50,947 nt of DNA, taken from contig CACEZB010000001.1 of assembly GCA_902563835.1 (NCBI GenBank), forward strand, positions 106,217 through 157,163, given 5' to 3'. Each line of letters begins with the position of its first letter. The first letter of the stretch is position 1. Origin of the DNA: an uncultured SAR86 cluster bacterium. GTDB taxonomy: Bacteria; Pseudomonadota; Gammaproteobacteria; Magnimaribacterales; D2472. This document shows positions 35,879 through 45,482 of the stretch, piece after piece. The notes under the pieces are model-generated. The model ran no database searches. It worked only from the letters and a program-made list of their open reading frames with translations, and had not been told where the DNA came from. The translations under genes and the position numbers were made by a program.

Positions 35879-37360
35879 CTATGAAACTATCATTATGATA
35901 GCTGCAGCAAATATTATACCAATACCAATTACTCTATTGATGTATTTTTGCTTAGATAATTGAAGTTCTAATTCTTTAATTTTTTTGTTATTTGAATTTT
36001 TATTTATAGAGTAACTCCTTAACTCATCAAGAGCTTCGTACACAATCACAGGAACTTCAGATGCTTTGAATAATAGATCTTCTTTATTTTCAATAATATA
36101 GTCTTTAAGTTTTACAGGATTAAATTGTTCAGCTAACCAATTATCAAGATATGGTTCTGCCAATCCCCAAAAATCCAGCTCAGGATATATTTGTCTACCC
36201 ATACCCTCTATATGTATAAGTGTTTTTTGAAGTAAAACCAGAGATGTTTGAATAGATAAACCATATTGCCTGGTGCTTTGAAATAGATATAACAGCAGCT
36301 TACCAAATTCAATCTCAGATAAAGGTTTTTCAAATATTGGTTCGCAACAAGCTCTTAGAGTATTCTCAAGTTCTATTTCATTTGTTTCTACATTAACCCA
36401 ACCAGAACTAATAAACAGTTGAGCAAGAGATTTATAATTTTGCTTCAAGACTGCTTGTAGCATCCTTGCAAGAGTATATCTTTCATCATTAGATAATGAG
36501 CCTGTTATTGCACAATCGACAGCAATATAACCTGCATTCTCAGGATTTTTCTTAGAAACAAATATATTTCCAGGGTGCATATCTGCATGAAAAAAATTAT
36601 CTCTGAAAACTTGATTTAAAAAAATCATTACCCCATTTTCTGCAAGTTCTTTTTTATTTATGCCATGTTTTTCAATTTGATCTATATCAGTACAGGGTAT
36701 TCCATCTATTTTTTCTAGAACCATAACGTTGGAAGTTGTTAGATCCCAATAGACTTCTGGGATATAAAGTTCAGCTGAATCAAGAAAGTTTTTTCTTGTT
36801 AAATTTGTATTTGATGCTTCAAGTTTTAAATCAAGTTCTTTAAATATAGTAGTTTCATAGTCTTTAATGACTTCATTTGGTTTTAGTCTATAACTTTCTT
36901 TATAGATGTAAGAGAAAATCCTAGCAGCAGCTTTTAAAAGTCTTAGATTTTTTTTAACACTTCTTTCTATATTTGGACGAAGTACCTTAATTACGACTTC
37001 ATTTCCATTCTTTAGTTTTGCTGAATGAACTTGAGCTAATGAGGCGGCTGCTAAAGGCGTTTCATCAAAAGAATCAAAAATATTATCAATTGAATCACCT
37101 AGCTCTGATTCTACGATTTTCTTGAATGTTATTACATCGAAAGGCTTGCAACTATCAGTTAAGCTTTCAAGTTCTTTTGCTGTATCAAAATCAAGTATAT
37201 CTGTCCTGGTTGAGAGCAATTGCCCGAACTTTGTAAAAATTGGGCCAAGAGACTCTAAATATGCTGCTAGCTTTTTACCATTAGGCTTATAAAAGATACC
37301 TTTTCGAATGCCAATCAAGGACATCTTTAATAATTCGTATATTACTATTATGAAATTCAT
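35879..37360 (-). CDS. ubiB: Ubiquinone biosynthesis regulatory ATPase UbiB
   Basis: Atypical kinase-like (ABC1/ADCK/UbiB) protein supporting aerobic ubiquinone synthesis, 493 residues. The family motif KxGQ is in FTKFGQLLSTR, the alanine-rich loop in AAASLAQVH, the ATP lysine in VVIKVLRP, and FHADMHPGNIF plus the metal-binding AVDCAITGSL follow. In AVDC the usual DFG is DCA-like, as in several homologues. Two membrane helices close the protein, though here I can clearly see only one. Cotranscribed ubiE-ubiJ-ubiB-tatABC, with a 4-base overlap to ubiJ. Confidence 0.95.
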   Translation of the reverse strand: MNFIIVIYELLKMSLIGIRKGIFYKPNGKKLAAYLESLGPIFTKFGQLLSTRTDILDFDTAKELESLTDSCKPFDVITFKKIVESELGDSIDNIFDSFDETPLAAASLAQVHSAKLKNGNEVVIKVLRPNIERSVKKNLRLLKAAARIFSYIYKESYRLKPNEVIKDYETTIFKELDLKLEASNTNLTRKNFLDSAELYIPEVYWDLTTSNVMVLEKIDGIPCTDIDQIEKHGINKKELAENGVMIFLNQVFRDNFFHADMHPGNIFVSKKNPENAGYIAVDCAITGSLSNDERYTLARMLQAVLKQNYKSLAQLFISSGWVNVETNEIELENTLRACCEPIFEKPLSEIEFGKLLLYLFQSTRQYGLSIQTSLVLLQKTLIHIEGMGRQIYPELDFWGLAEPYLDNWLAEQFNPVKLKDYIIENKEDLLFKASEVPVIVYEALDELRSYSINKNSNNKKIKELELQLSKQKYINRVIGIGIIFAAAIIMIVS

Positions 37361-37857
37361 GTTCCGTTAATTGCTTCTAATCTATCAAGTCTTATTGAAA
37401 TATCTCTTAAACGTTTTCTTAGGTTTCTTTCCTCATCATCTTTATATATCTCAGCAGTATTAAAGACTTTATTAACAATAGCATATGTAAATACTGCTGG
37501 TAAATTACCAAAATATTTATCAATTAGATAAATCAAATCAATATTTGATTTATAAAGTGTATTGAAAAAGACAATTGCTAATTCAGCATCACCCTTAATA
37601 AGGTTCGTATTTATTTTGCCAGATATGATTGTATAGAGTATTTCTAATAATGATCCATTTATCTCAAATTGAGTATTATTCGCTTCGAAGGATATATCTG
37701 AATTATTATCATTTATAGATATAAATATCTTCTTATGACCTTTAAGGCTTATACAAAAACTTATAGGAGATATTTCTTTTAATGTTTTCTTAAAATTTGG
37801 AGAAGATTCTTGTATGTCTTTTAAGAATTTATTAAACCCCTTTTTAAGATTAATCAT
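37357..37857 (-). CDS. ubiJ: Ubiquinone biosynthesis accessory factor UbiJ (SCP2 domain)
   Basis: A 166-residue protein encoded between ubiE and ubiB, the invariant place of ubiJ. An N-terminal SCP2-type lipid-binding domain contains FEINGSLLEILYTIIS and the IKGDAELAIVFFNTL stretch, as in UbiJ (GD.x.......). The C-terminus is a coiled coil (ERNLRKRLRDISIRLDRLEA). It binds lipid intermediates in the Ubi complex. The open frame runs 10 codons further upstream; ATG 37857 gives an ATGATTAA overlap with ubiE and is preferred. Confidence 0.9.
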   Translation of the reverse strand: MINLKKGFNKFLKDIQESSPNFKKTLKEISPISFCISLKGHKKIFISINDNNSDISFEANNTQFEINGSLLEILYTIISGKINTNLIKGDAELAIVFFNTLYKSNIDLIYLIDKYFGNLPAVFTYAIVNKVFNTAEIYKDDEERNLRKRLRDISIRLDRLEAINGT

Positions 37858-38590
37858 TATATGCAATATGTATGGCAACCACTCCATTTACAAGGTTATA
37901 GAACTTGCAGTTACTAAAACCTGAATCAAGCATCATTTGTTTTAATAATTCTTGATCTGGATGCATGCGTATTGACTCTGCTAGATATTGATAGCTTTCA
38001 GAATCACTTGCTAAAAAAGAGCCGAGCTTAGGCAGTACATTGAATGAATACCAATCATATATTTTTGAAAATATTGGATTCATTGGCTTTGAGAATTCAA
38101 GGACTAAAAGCCTACCATTTCTTTTTAAACACCTTTTCATTTCTATTAAACCATTTTCTTTATTTGTAAAATTTCTCAAACCAAACCCAACAGTTATTAA
38201 ATCAAAAGTATTTTCTCTAAAAGGTAGAGCTTCTCCATTTAACTGACAGAATGAACAATTGGATGCAAAGCTTTCATCAATAGCTCTATTTCTTCCCTCA
38301 TTAAGCATTTCGAAATTGATATCACTCATTAAAATATTTGTATTAGGATATTCTTTAGAAATTAGTTTTGAAATATCTCCAGTTCCGCTGGCGATATCTA
38401 AAATCATATCTCTGTCTCCTATTGAGGCTAATTCAACAAGTATTTTTTTCCATAGACGATGCATGCCAAAAGACATTGCATCATTCATAATGTCGTAGTT
38501 TTGTGCTACTGAAGTAAAAACATCTCCAACATACTTAGCCTTATCCACCTCATCAACTTCTTTATATCCAAAATGAGTTTTTTTATTCAT
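37850..38590 (-). CDS. ubiE: Ubiquinone/menaquinone biosynthesis C-methyltransferase UbiE
   Basis: SAM-dependent C-methylase, 246 residues. The N-terminal FGYKEVDEVDKAKYVGDVFTS region, YDIMNDAMSFGMHRLWKK, SAM motif I ILDIASGTGDISKL, and DLITVGFGLRNFTNKE are diagnostic. Adjacent ubiJ and ubiB confirm the pathway. It begins 3 bases before the rsgA stop on the same strand, so rsgA may be in the same transcript. Confidence 0.97.
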   Translation of the reverse strand: MNKKTHFGYKEVDEVDKAKYVGDVFTSVAQNYDIMNDAMSFGMHRLWKKILVELASIGDRDMILDIASGTGDISKLISKEYPNTNILMSDINFEMLNEGRNRAIDESFASNCSFCQLNGEALPFRENTFDLITVGFGLRNFTNKENGLIEMKRCLKRNGRLLVLEFSKPMNPIFSKIYDWYSFNVLPKLGSFLASDSESYQYLAESIRMHPDQELLKQMMLDSGFSNCKFYNLVNGVVAIHIAYND

Positions 38591-38593
38591 TTA

Positions 38594-39451
38594 TTATTTA
38601 TTCCTAAATTTAATGAAATTATTGTATCTACTTTCACTAATCTCTCCATTGGCTAAATTGGTTATGATATTACATCCATCATTATTAATATGGTTGCAAT
38701 CGTTAAATTTACAACTCTTTGAAGACTGTAAAATTTCTTTGAATCCTTTAATTATTTCTTCTGATTTATAGCTTGCTAATTCAACATCCCTCATACCGGG
38801 TGAATCTATAATTTTCGTATTATCTTCTGTTTCATATAAGGATGAAATTGAAGTTGTATGCGTCCCTTGATCATTAGAAAGAGTATTTGTTTTAAGTTCT
38901 CTGCCTATTAATCTTGATGATAAAGTTGATTTGCCTGCGCCTGAATTCCCCACAAAGAGCACGCACTTATTTTTTAAATAATTTGTAAGTTCTTGGATAT
39001 TGTCTCCATATTTAGCTGAAATATTTATTATAGGAATATCGATATCTTTATATATATTTAACTTATCCGTATATTCTTGTTCTATATCTATATCGATTTT
39101 ATTATTTATTATAAAAGGCTCAATTTTTGAGAGGATGGATTTTAAAATCCATTTATCAATAAACTCAGTTGATGTTTTTGGTTTTGGAGTATTAATAATA
39201 CCTACATGTGTTATGTTTGCAGCAAAGAGCTTATCTTTACTTCCATCTCTTTTGGATAGCTTAGAAATTCTATCTTGAATTTTAATAATCTTGCCTTGAA
39301 GTTGTTTACTATCTTGGATAATTTCAAATTCTACAAAGTCTCCAACAACGACATTTTTGATTGCAATACAGCTAAATTCACCAAAATTTGTTTTTACCTG
39401 ACAACTATTTGAATAGAATTCTATTACTTGTCCAGTTTGAACTTTTTCCAT
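38594..39451 (-). CDS. rsgA: Ribosome small-subunit-dependent GTPase RsgA
   Basis: Circularly permuted GTPase acting in late 30S maturation, 285 residues from ATG 39451. An N-terminal OB fold comes first, then G4 (INNKIDI) before G1 (FVGNSGAGKSTLSSRL), G3 (IDSPGMRD), and the C-terminal zinc site CKFNDCNHINNDGC. The order G4-G1-G3 shows the permutation. The open frame extends 20 codons upstream through a hydrophobic stretch; I take MEKVQTGQVIEF as the start because it leaves the normal RsgA N-terminus and a 41-base gap to the divergent orn gene. Confidence 0.93.
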   Translation of the reverse strand: MEKVQTGQVIEFYSNSCQVKTNFGEFSCIAIKNVVVGDFVEFEIIQDSKQLQGKIIKIQDRISKLSKRDGSKDKLFAANITHVGIINTPKPKTSTEFIDKWILKSILSKIEPFIINNKIDIDIEQEYTDKLNIYKDIDIPIINISAKYGDNIQELTNYLKNKCVLFVGNSGAGKSTLSSRLIGRELKTNTLSNDQGTHTTSISSLYETEDNTKIIDSPGMRDVELASYKSEEIIKGFKEILQSSKSCKFNDCNHINNDGCNIITNLANGEISESRYNNFIKFRNK

Positions 39452-39492
39452 AATAAGAACAAAATACACTAAAGAGGTGATTATAAAAAGAG

Positions 39493-40041
39493 ATGAAGAC
39501 TTTACAATCAAGAGATAACTTAATTTGGATAGACCTAGAAATGACTGGTTTAGATCCAGATAAAGAAAAAATTATAGAAATTGCAACACTGGTTACAGAC
39601 TCTGATTTAAATATTATTGCAGAGGGCCCTAATATTATTATCAACCAATCTTTACAAATTCTTGATGCAATGGATGAGTGGAATCAAAATCAACATAGCT
39701 CATCTGGGTTGATTGATGAAGTTAAAAAAAGTGATATAACTGAACAAATTGCAGAAATTGAAACATTAGACTTTATATCTAAATATGTTGGAGAAAAGGT
39801 TTCCCCAATGTGTGGTAATACAGTCTCGCATGATAGAAGGTTTTTGTTGAAATATATGCCCAGATTAGAAGAATATTTCAACTATAGGCATATAGACGTA
39901 TCTTCTTTCAAGGAAGCAGCAGTTAGATGGATGAATGAAGCTCAGGTGTATGAAAAAAAGGGTTCTCATAGAGCCCTAGGAGATATTAAAGAGTCTGTTG
40001 AAGAGCTTAAGTTCTATAAAAAACTTTTTATGCCAGATTGA
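39493..40041 (+). CDS. orn: Oligoribonuclease
   Basis: DEDDh 3'-5' exonuclease that degrades RNA dinucleotides, including pGpG from cyclic-di-GMP breakdown. The 182 residues contain WIDLEMTGLDPD (first D and E), NTVSHDRRFLLKYMP (second D) and SHRALGDIKES (histidine and last D), the complete catalytic set. Divergent orientation to rsgA is conserved in gammaproteobacteria. One base separates its stop from the convergent DUF1820 gene. Confidence 0.97.
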   Translation: MKTLQSRDNLIWIDLEMTGLDPDKEKIIEIATLVTDSDLNIIAEGPNIIINQSLQILDAMDEWNQNQHSSSGLIDEVKKSDITEQIAEIETLDFISKYVGEKVSPMCGNTVSHDRRFLLKYMPRLEEYFNYRHIDVSSFKEAAVRWMNEAQVYEKKGSHRALGDIKESVEELKFYKKLFMPD

Positions 40042-40042
40042 A

Positions 40043-40369
40043 TCAATCTTTTTTACTAGAAGGCTGAATATTTAGAGGAAATTGCTTAACCTCTCCTTTA
40101 TTTTCCTTAATTTTAGCCTCTCCAGACTCATTGACTTCATCTATTCTGATTATTGAGTTTATAGGTATATAACTTCTTTCAACTTTAGAAAATTCGTTTT
40201 TTAATTTTTCTGAACTAGGATCAACTACTAGCTGTTTATCTTTATTGAAGATATACTCTTCCACCTCGATAAAACCATACATATCACTTTGGTAGATTTG
40301 TTTTGCGAAAACTTCATAAATCTCACCAAGTTGTATAAAAATTATCTTGTAAACATTTTTTGTTTTCAT
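40043..40369 (-). CDS. DUF1820 family protein
   Basis: A 108-residue soluble protein with YKIIFIQLGEIYEVFAKQIY, YGFIEVEEYIF and RSYIPINSIIRIDEV, which matches the DUF1820 family found next to miaB in gammaproteobacteria. Function is unknown. The predicted fold is mainly beta. It diverges from miaB, with a 59-base spacer. Confidence 0.87.
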   Translation of the reverse strand: MKTKNVYKIIFIQLGEIYEVFAKQIYQSDMYGFIEVEEYIFNKDKQLVVDPSSEKLKNEFSKVERSYIPINSIIRIDEVNESGEAKIKENKGEVKQFPLNIQPSSKKD

Positions 40370-40428
40370 AATACTTAATTATATGAGAATAAGGTTAAAG
40401 ATATAAAGTTATCGATAATATATTAAAT

Positions 40429-41754
40429 ATGACGAAAAAATTATTTATAAAAACTCATGGCTGTCAGATGAATGAATATGATTCTGCAAAAATGTTTGAT
40501 CTTCTGCAAGAAAAAGAAAATTTTGAAATGGCGGAATCCGAAGATCAGGCAGATTTATTAATATTAAACACATGTTCAATTAGAGAAAAGGCACAAGAGA
40601 AGGTTTTCCATCAAATAGGAAGGTGGAGAAAAATTAAGGATAAAAAACCTGATCTTAAAATAGCAATTGGTGGATGTGTTGCCTCTCAAGAAGGAGATAA
40701 AATAATTAAAAGAGCTCCAGCAGTAGATATAGTTTTTGGACCACAAACTCTGCACAAGTTACCTGAGTTATATAATGAGAAAGATAAGACCAACATAAAT
40801 CAAGTTGACATATCTTTTCCAAAATTAGAGAAGTTTGACCACTTCCCAGTTCAAGGTACTGGAGAGCCGTCAGCATTTGTATCAATTATTGAAGGTTGCA
40901 ATAAATATTGTTCTTTTTGTGTTGTACCCAAAACAAGAGGGCATGAAGTTTCTAGAACAATTGAAGATATATTAAATGAAGTTTCTGCATTAGCAGATAA
41001 AGGAACAAGAGAAATACACTTGCTTGGACAGAATGTAAATAATTTTAAAGGAACATACAAAGGAGAGAAATCTTCTCTAGCAAAATTAATTGAGCTGACC
41101 TCTAAGATTGAAAATATAGAACGTATAAGATATACAACAAGTCATCCACATGAATTTAAAGATGATTTAGTAGAAGTTTATGATAGGGTTCCAGAATTAG
41201 TTAGTCATGTTCATTTACCGGTTCAAAGCGGATCTGATAGGATCTTAGAATTAATGCGAAGAAGATATAATGTTGAGAAATATCTTGATTTAGTTGAAAG
41301 AATTAGAACAGTTAGACCTAGTATGAGCTTTTCTTCAGATTTTATTGTTGGATTCCCTGGCGAAACTAAAGAAGATTTTATGGGCACTATGGATCTTATA
41401 AACGAAGTAAAATTTGATGAATCATTTAGTTTTATTTATAGTCCAAGGCCAAATACAACAGCATCAGACATGCCAGATGATGTTACCCAAGAAGAAAAGA
41501 AAGATAGATTAAATATCCTTCAAAATAGATTGAATCAATTATCATTTGGATATAGTAGAAAAAAAGTAGGATCTTCCCAGAGTTGTCTTGTTTACGGCCA
41601 ATCAAGAAGAGACCCAGGACAGCTACAAGCAAGAACCATTTGCAACCGTATTGTTAATTTTCCTTCGAATGATGTTGATTTAATTGGCCAAATCATTAAT
41701 ATTCAAATAAATGAAGCACTACCAAATTGTTTAAGGGGTAATATACAAAATTAA
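40429..41754 (+). CDS. miaB: tRNA-2-methylthio-N6-dimethylallyladenosine synthase MiaB
   Basis: Radical-SAM methylthiotransferase acting on A37 of tRNAs that read UNN codons. The 441 residues show the auxiliary cluster cysteines in [20 protein letters not shown] and GGCVASQEG, the radical-SAM CxxxCxxC in [16 protein letters not shown], and [17 protein letters not shown]; a C-terminal TRAM domain follows. First gene of the miaB-phoH-ybeY-corC-lnt operon; TAATG overlap with phoH. Confidence 0.97.
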   Translation: MTKKLFIKTHGCQMNEYDSAKMFDLLQEKENFEMAESEDQADLLILNTCSIREKAQEKVFHQIGRWRKIKDKKPDLKIAIGGCVASQEGDKIIKRAPAVDIVFGPQTLHKLPELYNEKDKTNINQVDISFPKLEKFDHFPVQGTGEPSAFVSIIEGCNKYCSFCVVPKTRGHEVSRTIEDILNEVSALADKGTREIHLLGQNVNNFKGTYKGEKSSLAKLIELTSKIENIERIRYTTSHPHEFKDDLVEVYDRVPELVSHVHLPVQSGSDRILELMRRRYNVEKYLDLVERIRTVRPSMSFSSDFIVGFPGETKEDFMGTMDLINEVKFDESFSFIYSPRPNTTASDMPDDVTQEEKKDRLNILQNRLNQLSFGYSRKKVGSSQSCLVYGQSRRDPGQLQARTICNRIVNFPSNDVDLIGQIINIQINEALPNCLRGNIQN

Positions 41755-42713
41755 TGTCAAAAGATTCTGCTTTAACCAATCTTGAGTTAAACCCATCAGA
41801 TGCAAATGTTATGGTTAGGCTTGTTGGTGAACTTAACGAGAACCTGAAATTTATAGAAAAAACATTTAATGTAACCATTTTTCAAAATGGTAATAATTTA
41901 AAGATACAAGGCTCTGAAAAAGATGTGAATCTCTCTGCTAGTGCGTTAAAAAGACTTTATGAAGCTGCTGGTAAAGGTATAGAAATTACAAAAGAGACCT
42001 TACATTTATGTATTCAAGATTCACATAGTGATAATGAAGGAAAAGAAATTGTTATTAAGACACCAAGAAAAAGTATTATTCCAAGAGGAAAGAATCAAAA
42101 GTCTTATATAAATAAGATTTTAGACTTTGAAATTAATTTTGGAATTGGCCCAGCTGGAACAGGTAAGACCTATCTTGCAGTAGCCACAGCAGTGGATGCT
42201 TTGTTAAATGAGAAAGTAGATAGAATAATTCTTATAAGACCGGCAGTAGAGGCAGGAGAGAAGCTTGGATTTTTACCGGGCGATCTTTCACAAAAAGTAG
42301 ATCCATACCTCCGCCCTCTTTATGATGCGCTATATGAAATGTTAGGCATTGAAAAAACAGAAAATTTTTTAAATAGAGGAATAGTTGAGATAGCACCATT
42401 AGCTTATATGAGAGGCAGAACCTTAAATAATTCTTTTATTATTGTTGATGAAAGTCAAAATACTACTAAAGAGCAAATGAAAATGGTTTTAACCAGAATG
42501 GGGTTTGGGTCACATTTAGTTATTAATGGCGACCTTACTCAAATAGACTTACCAAAGAATATTAAATCTGGCTTATCTCATGCTATTGAGGTAATTGAAG
42601 ACACTGAGGGTATAGGAATTACAAATTTTTCATCTGTTGACGTTGTTAGACATCCATTGGTAAAAAAAATCATAGATGCATATAAATATTTTGAAGACAA
42701 GATAGGAAAATAA
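41754..42713 (+). CDS. PhoH-family ATPase (YbeZ)
   Basis: A 319-residue PhoH-like protein. Residues 1-90 form a KH-like N-terminal part; the ATPase shows Walker A GPAGTGKTYLA, RPAVEAGEKLGFLPGDLSQK, and Walker B FIIVDESQNTT. It is thought to work with YbeY in RNA metabolism, and the next gene is ybeY. Its exact function is unsettled. The stop is one base from the TTG of ybeY. Confidence 0.94.
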   Translation: MSKDSALTNLELNPSDANVMVRLVGELNENLKFIEKTFNVTIFQNGNNLKIQGSEKDVNLSASALKRLYEAAGKGIEITKETLHLCIQDSHSDNEGKEIVIKTPRKSIIPRGKNQKSYINKILDFEINFGIGPAGTGKTYLAVATAVDALLNEKVDRIILIRPAVEAGEKLGFLPGDLSQKVDPYLRPLYDALYEMLGIEKTENFLNRGIVEIAPLAYMRGRTLNNSFIIVDESQNTTKEQMKMVLTRMGFGSHLVINGDLTQIDLPKNIKSGLSHAIEVIEDTEGIGITNFSSVDVVRHPLVKKIIDAYKYFEDKIGK

Positions 42714-42714
42714 G

Positions 42715-43164
42715 TTGAGTCTTTTTATTTCGCAAAACGAAGATTATCAAATAGAAGACAAGCTTATAGATAAACTTAACGATGCTTTTACTATTATTTG
42801 TGATGAAGAAAAATTATCAGAATGCTCAATAAATTTAAAAATATTAAATGATCATGAAATGAAAAATCTAAATAATAAATTTAGAAATAAAGATTCTTCA
42901 ACCAATGTATTATCATTTACAAATGAAGATATTTCTAAGAAAGTGACAGGAAATATAGGTGATATAGCAATTAATTATGAATATGTTCAAAGAGAATCAA
43001 AAGAATATAATAAAAGTTTTGATAGTCATATGATTCACATGTTAATTCATGGGATATATCATATATTAGGATTTGATCATGAGAATGATGAAACAGCAGA
43101 TATTATGGAAAATAAAGAGATAACCCTTTTAGAGAAATTAAATATAAATAACCCATATAAATAA
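42715..43164 (+). CDS. ybeY: Endoribonuclease YbeY (16S rRNA maturation)
   Basis: Zinc-dependent RNase for rRNA 3'-end processing and quality control. The 149-residue protein carries the metal motif HMLIHGIYHILGFDHEND (three histidines) and the RNKDSSTNVLSF substrate region. Start TTG at 42715 follows the phoH stop by one base; the next ATG would remove part of the fold, so TTG is supported. Part of the conserved phoH-ybeY-corC set. Confidence 0.94.
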   Translation: MSLFISQNEDYQIEDKLIDKLNDAFTIICDEEKLSECSINLKILNDHEMKNLNNKFRNKDSSTNVLSFTNEDISKKVTGNIGDIAINYEYVQRESKEYNKSFDSHMIHMLIHGIYHILGFDHENDETADIMENKEITLLEKLNINNPYK

Positions 43165-44022
43165 ATGAATGAAAAATTAAATGGTGAAGAAAGCCAGCCT
43201 CCATCGGGCATTATTGCTAGGCTAAAAAAATTTTTTAGAAACCCCTTTTTCATAAAAACACAGTCTGTATCAGAGGTTACTGATTTTTTAAAAGAGGCAG
43301 TTGACCACAATATTATAGATAAAGAAGCTGAATCGATTGCAACTAAAGCAATTAAATTGGGCGATATTACAGCAAAAGAAATCATGATTCCAAAAGTTGA
43401 TATGGTTACAATTCAGATCAATGAAGATACAAATCAAGTTATAAGGAAGATTATTGATTCAGGTCATTCGAGGTATCCAGTTTTGGGTAATGAAAGAGAT
43501 GAAGTTAGCGGGATTCTTCTAGCAAAAGATATTTTGCCAAAATTATTTAAAGGAACTAATGAATTTTATATAGGTGAGATGTTAAGAGACCCAAATATAG
43601 TTCCAGAAACTAAAAGGGTAGATTCGTTATTAGAAGAATTTAAAGAAGATAGGTCTCATATGGCTGTTGTAATTGATGAATATGGCTCAATATGCGGTTT
43701 AATAACTATTGAAGATATTCTTGAGGAACTTGTTGGAGAAATTGAAGATGAGCATGATGTTGAAGAAGAAGAAATTACTGAAGTTTCGAAAAATAAATAT
43801 ATCGTTGATTCAAAAATTGAACTTGAAGAATTTATTAGGTTTTTTGAGTTAGACTTTGATCCATTATCAATTGATGCTGAAACCCTCGGAGGATTATTTA
43901 TATCAAAGTATGGGGTTTTACCAAAAATTGGAGATAAAATTAATTTAGGCAATATATCTATAAAAGTATCAGATACCGATAACAGAAGAATTAAAAAATT
44001 TAAAGTAACCAAAAATTCATGA
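43165..44022 (+). CDS. corC: CorC/YbeX family CBS-domain transporter-associated protein
   Basis: A 285-residue cytosolic protein with two CBS domains (about 75-135 and 138-195; IMIPKVDMVTIQ, HMAVVIDEYGSICGLITIEDILEELVG, given here in part) and a C-terminal CorC_HlyC domain. An acidic linker EDEHDVEEEE separates them. Historically linked to Mg/Co efflux; recent work ties YbeX to ribosome metabolism, consistent with ybeY next door. It starts directly after ybeY and overlaps lnt by 4 bases. Confidence 0.92.
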   Translation: MNEKLNGEESQPPSGIIARLKKFFRNPFFIKTQSVSEVTDFLKEAVDHNIIDKEAESIATKAIKLGDITAKEIMIPKVDMVTIQINEDTNQVIRKIIDSGHSRYPVLGNERDEVSGILLAKDILPKLFKGTNEFYIGEMLRDPNIVPETKRVDSLLEEFKEDRSHMAVVIDEYGSICGLITIEDILEELVGEIEDEHDVEEEEITEVSKNKYIVDSKIELEEFIRFFELDFDPLSIDAETLGGLFISKYGVLPKIGDKINLGNISIKVSDTDNRRIKKFKVTKNS

Positions 44023-45482
44023 GATTTATTAACTTTCTAGCTCCATTTATATTTGGACTGGTTGGAATATTATCGTTTGCGCCCTTTTCAATTAAGTTCT
44101 TAATTTTTATCTCATACTCATATCTAATCTACATATTAATCTCTGATCAAAAGAATGATTTATTTAAAATTTTTTTATGGGGCATAGGGCATTGGGGATT
44201 TGGTATGTCATGGATAATAGTAAGTGTTTACTATTACGGAGAGACAGCAATAGCAACAACTTTACTAATATATATATTATTAGTTTGCATCCTTTCGTTA
44301 GTGTTTACCTGCCCTATTATTCTAATTAAGAAATTATTAAATTTAATTAATATTAAAAATAATATATATAAAACTATACTCATCTCATCATTCTTAATGC
44401 TTAGTGAATTAAGTAGATACTATCTATTAAATGGTGTGCCTTGGCTTATACCTGGAAATATTTATTTAGATACAATAACTCAAGATATATATTCTGTATT
44501 GGGTGTCTCAGGGGCTTCAATCTTAATATACCTAATAAGCTCTAATCTGGTCATTTTTTATAAACAAACTAGAATTTTTTATATCATAATTTTTTTATTG
44601 GTTATAAGCATCGTACCCAGTCAAAAAATTGAAAATGTTTCTGACGGAATTAAAGTATCTATAATTCAACCATCATCAGATCCATTTTTAAAATATAAGA
44701 AAGATTATTATTATGAGATAGAACAAAATTTATTAAACTTAATCCAGAAAACTGCAAAAGACACTCAATTAATTGTATTACCTGAAGCAGAGCTGCCTTA
44801 TGCCTTAGACAATCCTAGATTTGATAGTTTTATTGATAATGCCTCTCAATCTGAGAAAATAGTTATGGGGTTATGGAATATCGAAGAAAACAAGCTTTAT
44901 AATTCTATATACAGTGTAAAAAATAGAGACTTATACAAAAAAATTCATTTAGTCCCATTTGGTGAATATATACCATTTATTGAAAGCCTCAGAGGTTTAA
45001 TATCATTTTTCAATCTACCTATGTCAAATGTTTCTAGGGGAAATAAAAATCAAACTAATCTAAATATTTTAGGTGATATAAAGGTTGCCACCCCAATATG
45101 CTTTGATATAACTTTTCAAGAAACAATTAGAAAGATGAACAAAAATTCACTTTTAATGATAAACATCTCTAATGATACATGGTTCGGTAATTCTATAGGA
45201 CCACATCACCATTTAGAAATAACAAGAATCAGGTCTATAGAAAATAATAGATGGACAGTCAGGGCAACAAATGATGGTTTTTCTGCTTTTATTTCAAATA
45301 AAGGGACAATTGTTTCTATATTAGAAAAAGAAGAGTCATATATACTTGAAAGTAATGTTTCATTAATAAAAGAGAATAGTTTTTTTAATAAAATAGGGTA
45401 CTTATTTGCATATATATTTACTTTTTTATTTATTACATTATATTTACTAGTGTTGATATGGACAAAATATATAAAAAAATAG
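44019..45482 (+). CDS. lnt: Apolipoprotein N-acyltransferase
   Basis: Adds the third acyl chain to outer-membrane lipoproteins. The 487 residues have about six N-terminal membrane helices, a periplasmic nitrilase domain and a terminal helix. Catalytic triad: E256 (LPEAELPY), K308 (YKKIHLVPFGEY) and C361 (PICFDITFQ); E316 of the GEY loop is also present. The residue two after the cysteine is D363, where E. coli has the essential E389 (CYE). The substitution is conservative. Substrates would include the LptM lipoprotein encoded at 26121. Confidence 0.94.
   Translation: MRFINFLAPFIFGLVGILSFAPFSIKFLIFISYSYLIYILISDQKNDLFKIFLWGIGHWGFGMSWIIVSVYYYGETAIATTLLIYILLVCILSLVFTCPIILIKKLLNLINIKNNIYKTILISSFLMLSELSRYYLLNGVPWLIPGNIYLDTITQDIYSVLGVSGASILIYLISSNLVIFYKQTRIFYIIIFLLVISIVPSQKIENVSDGIKVSIIQPSSDPFLKYKKDYYYEIEQNLLNLIQKTAKDTQLIVLPEAELPYALDNPRFDSFIDNASQSEKIVMGLWNIEENKLYNSIYSVKNRDLYKKIHLVPFGEYIPFIESLRGLISFFNLPMSNVSRGNKNQTNLNILGDIKVATPICFDITFQETIRKMNKNSLLMINISNDTWFGNSIGPHHHLEITRIRSIENNRWTVRATNDGFSAFISNKGTIVSILEKEESYILESNVSLIKENSFFNKIGYLFAYIFTFLFITLYLLVLIWTKYIKK

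Noticed and set aside
43656-44012. 118-codon minus-strand frame inside corC
   Set aside because: Serine-rich composition typical of antisense to acidic AT-rich coding sequence; corC is certain.
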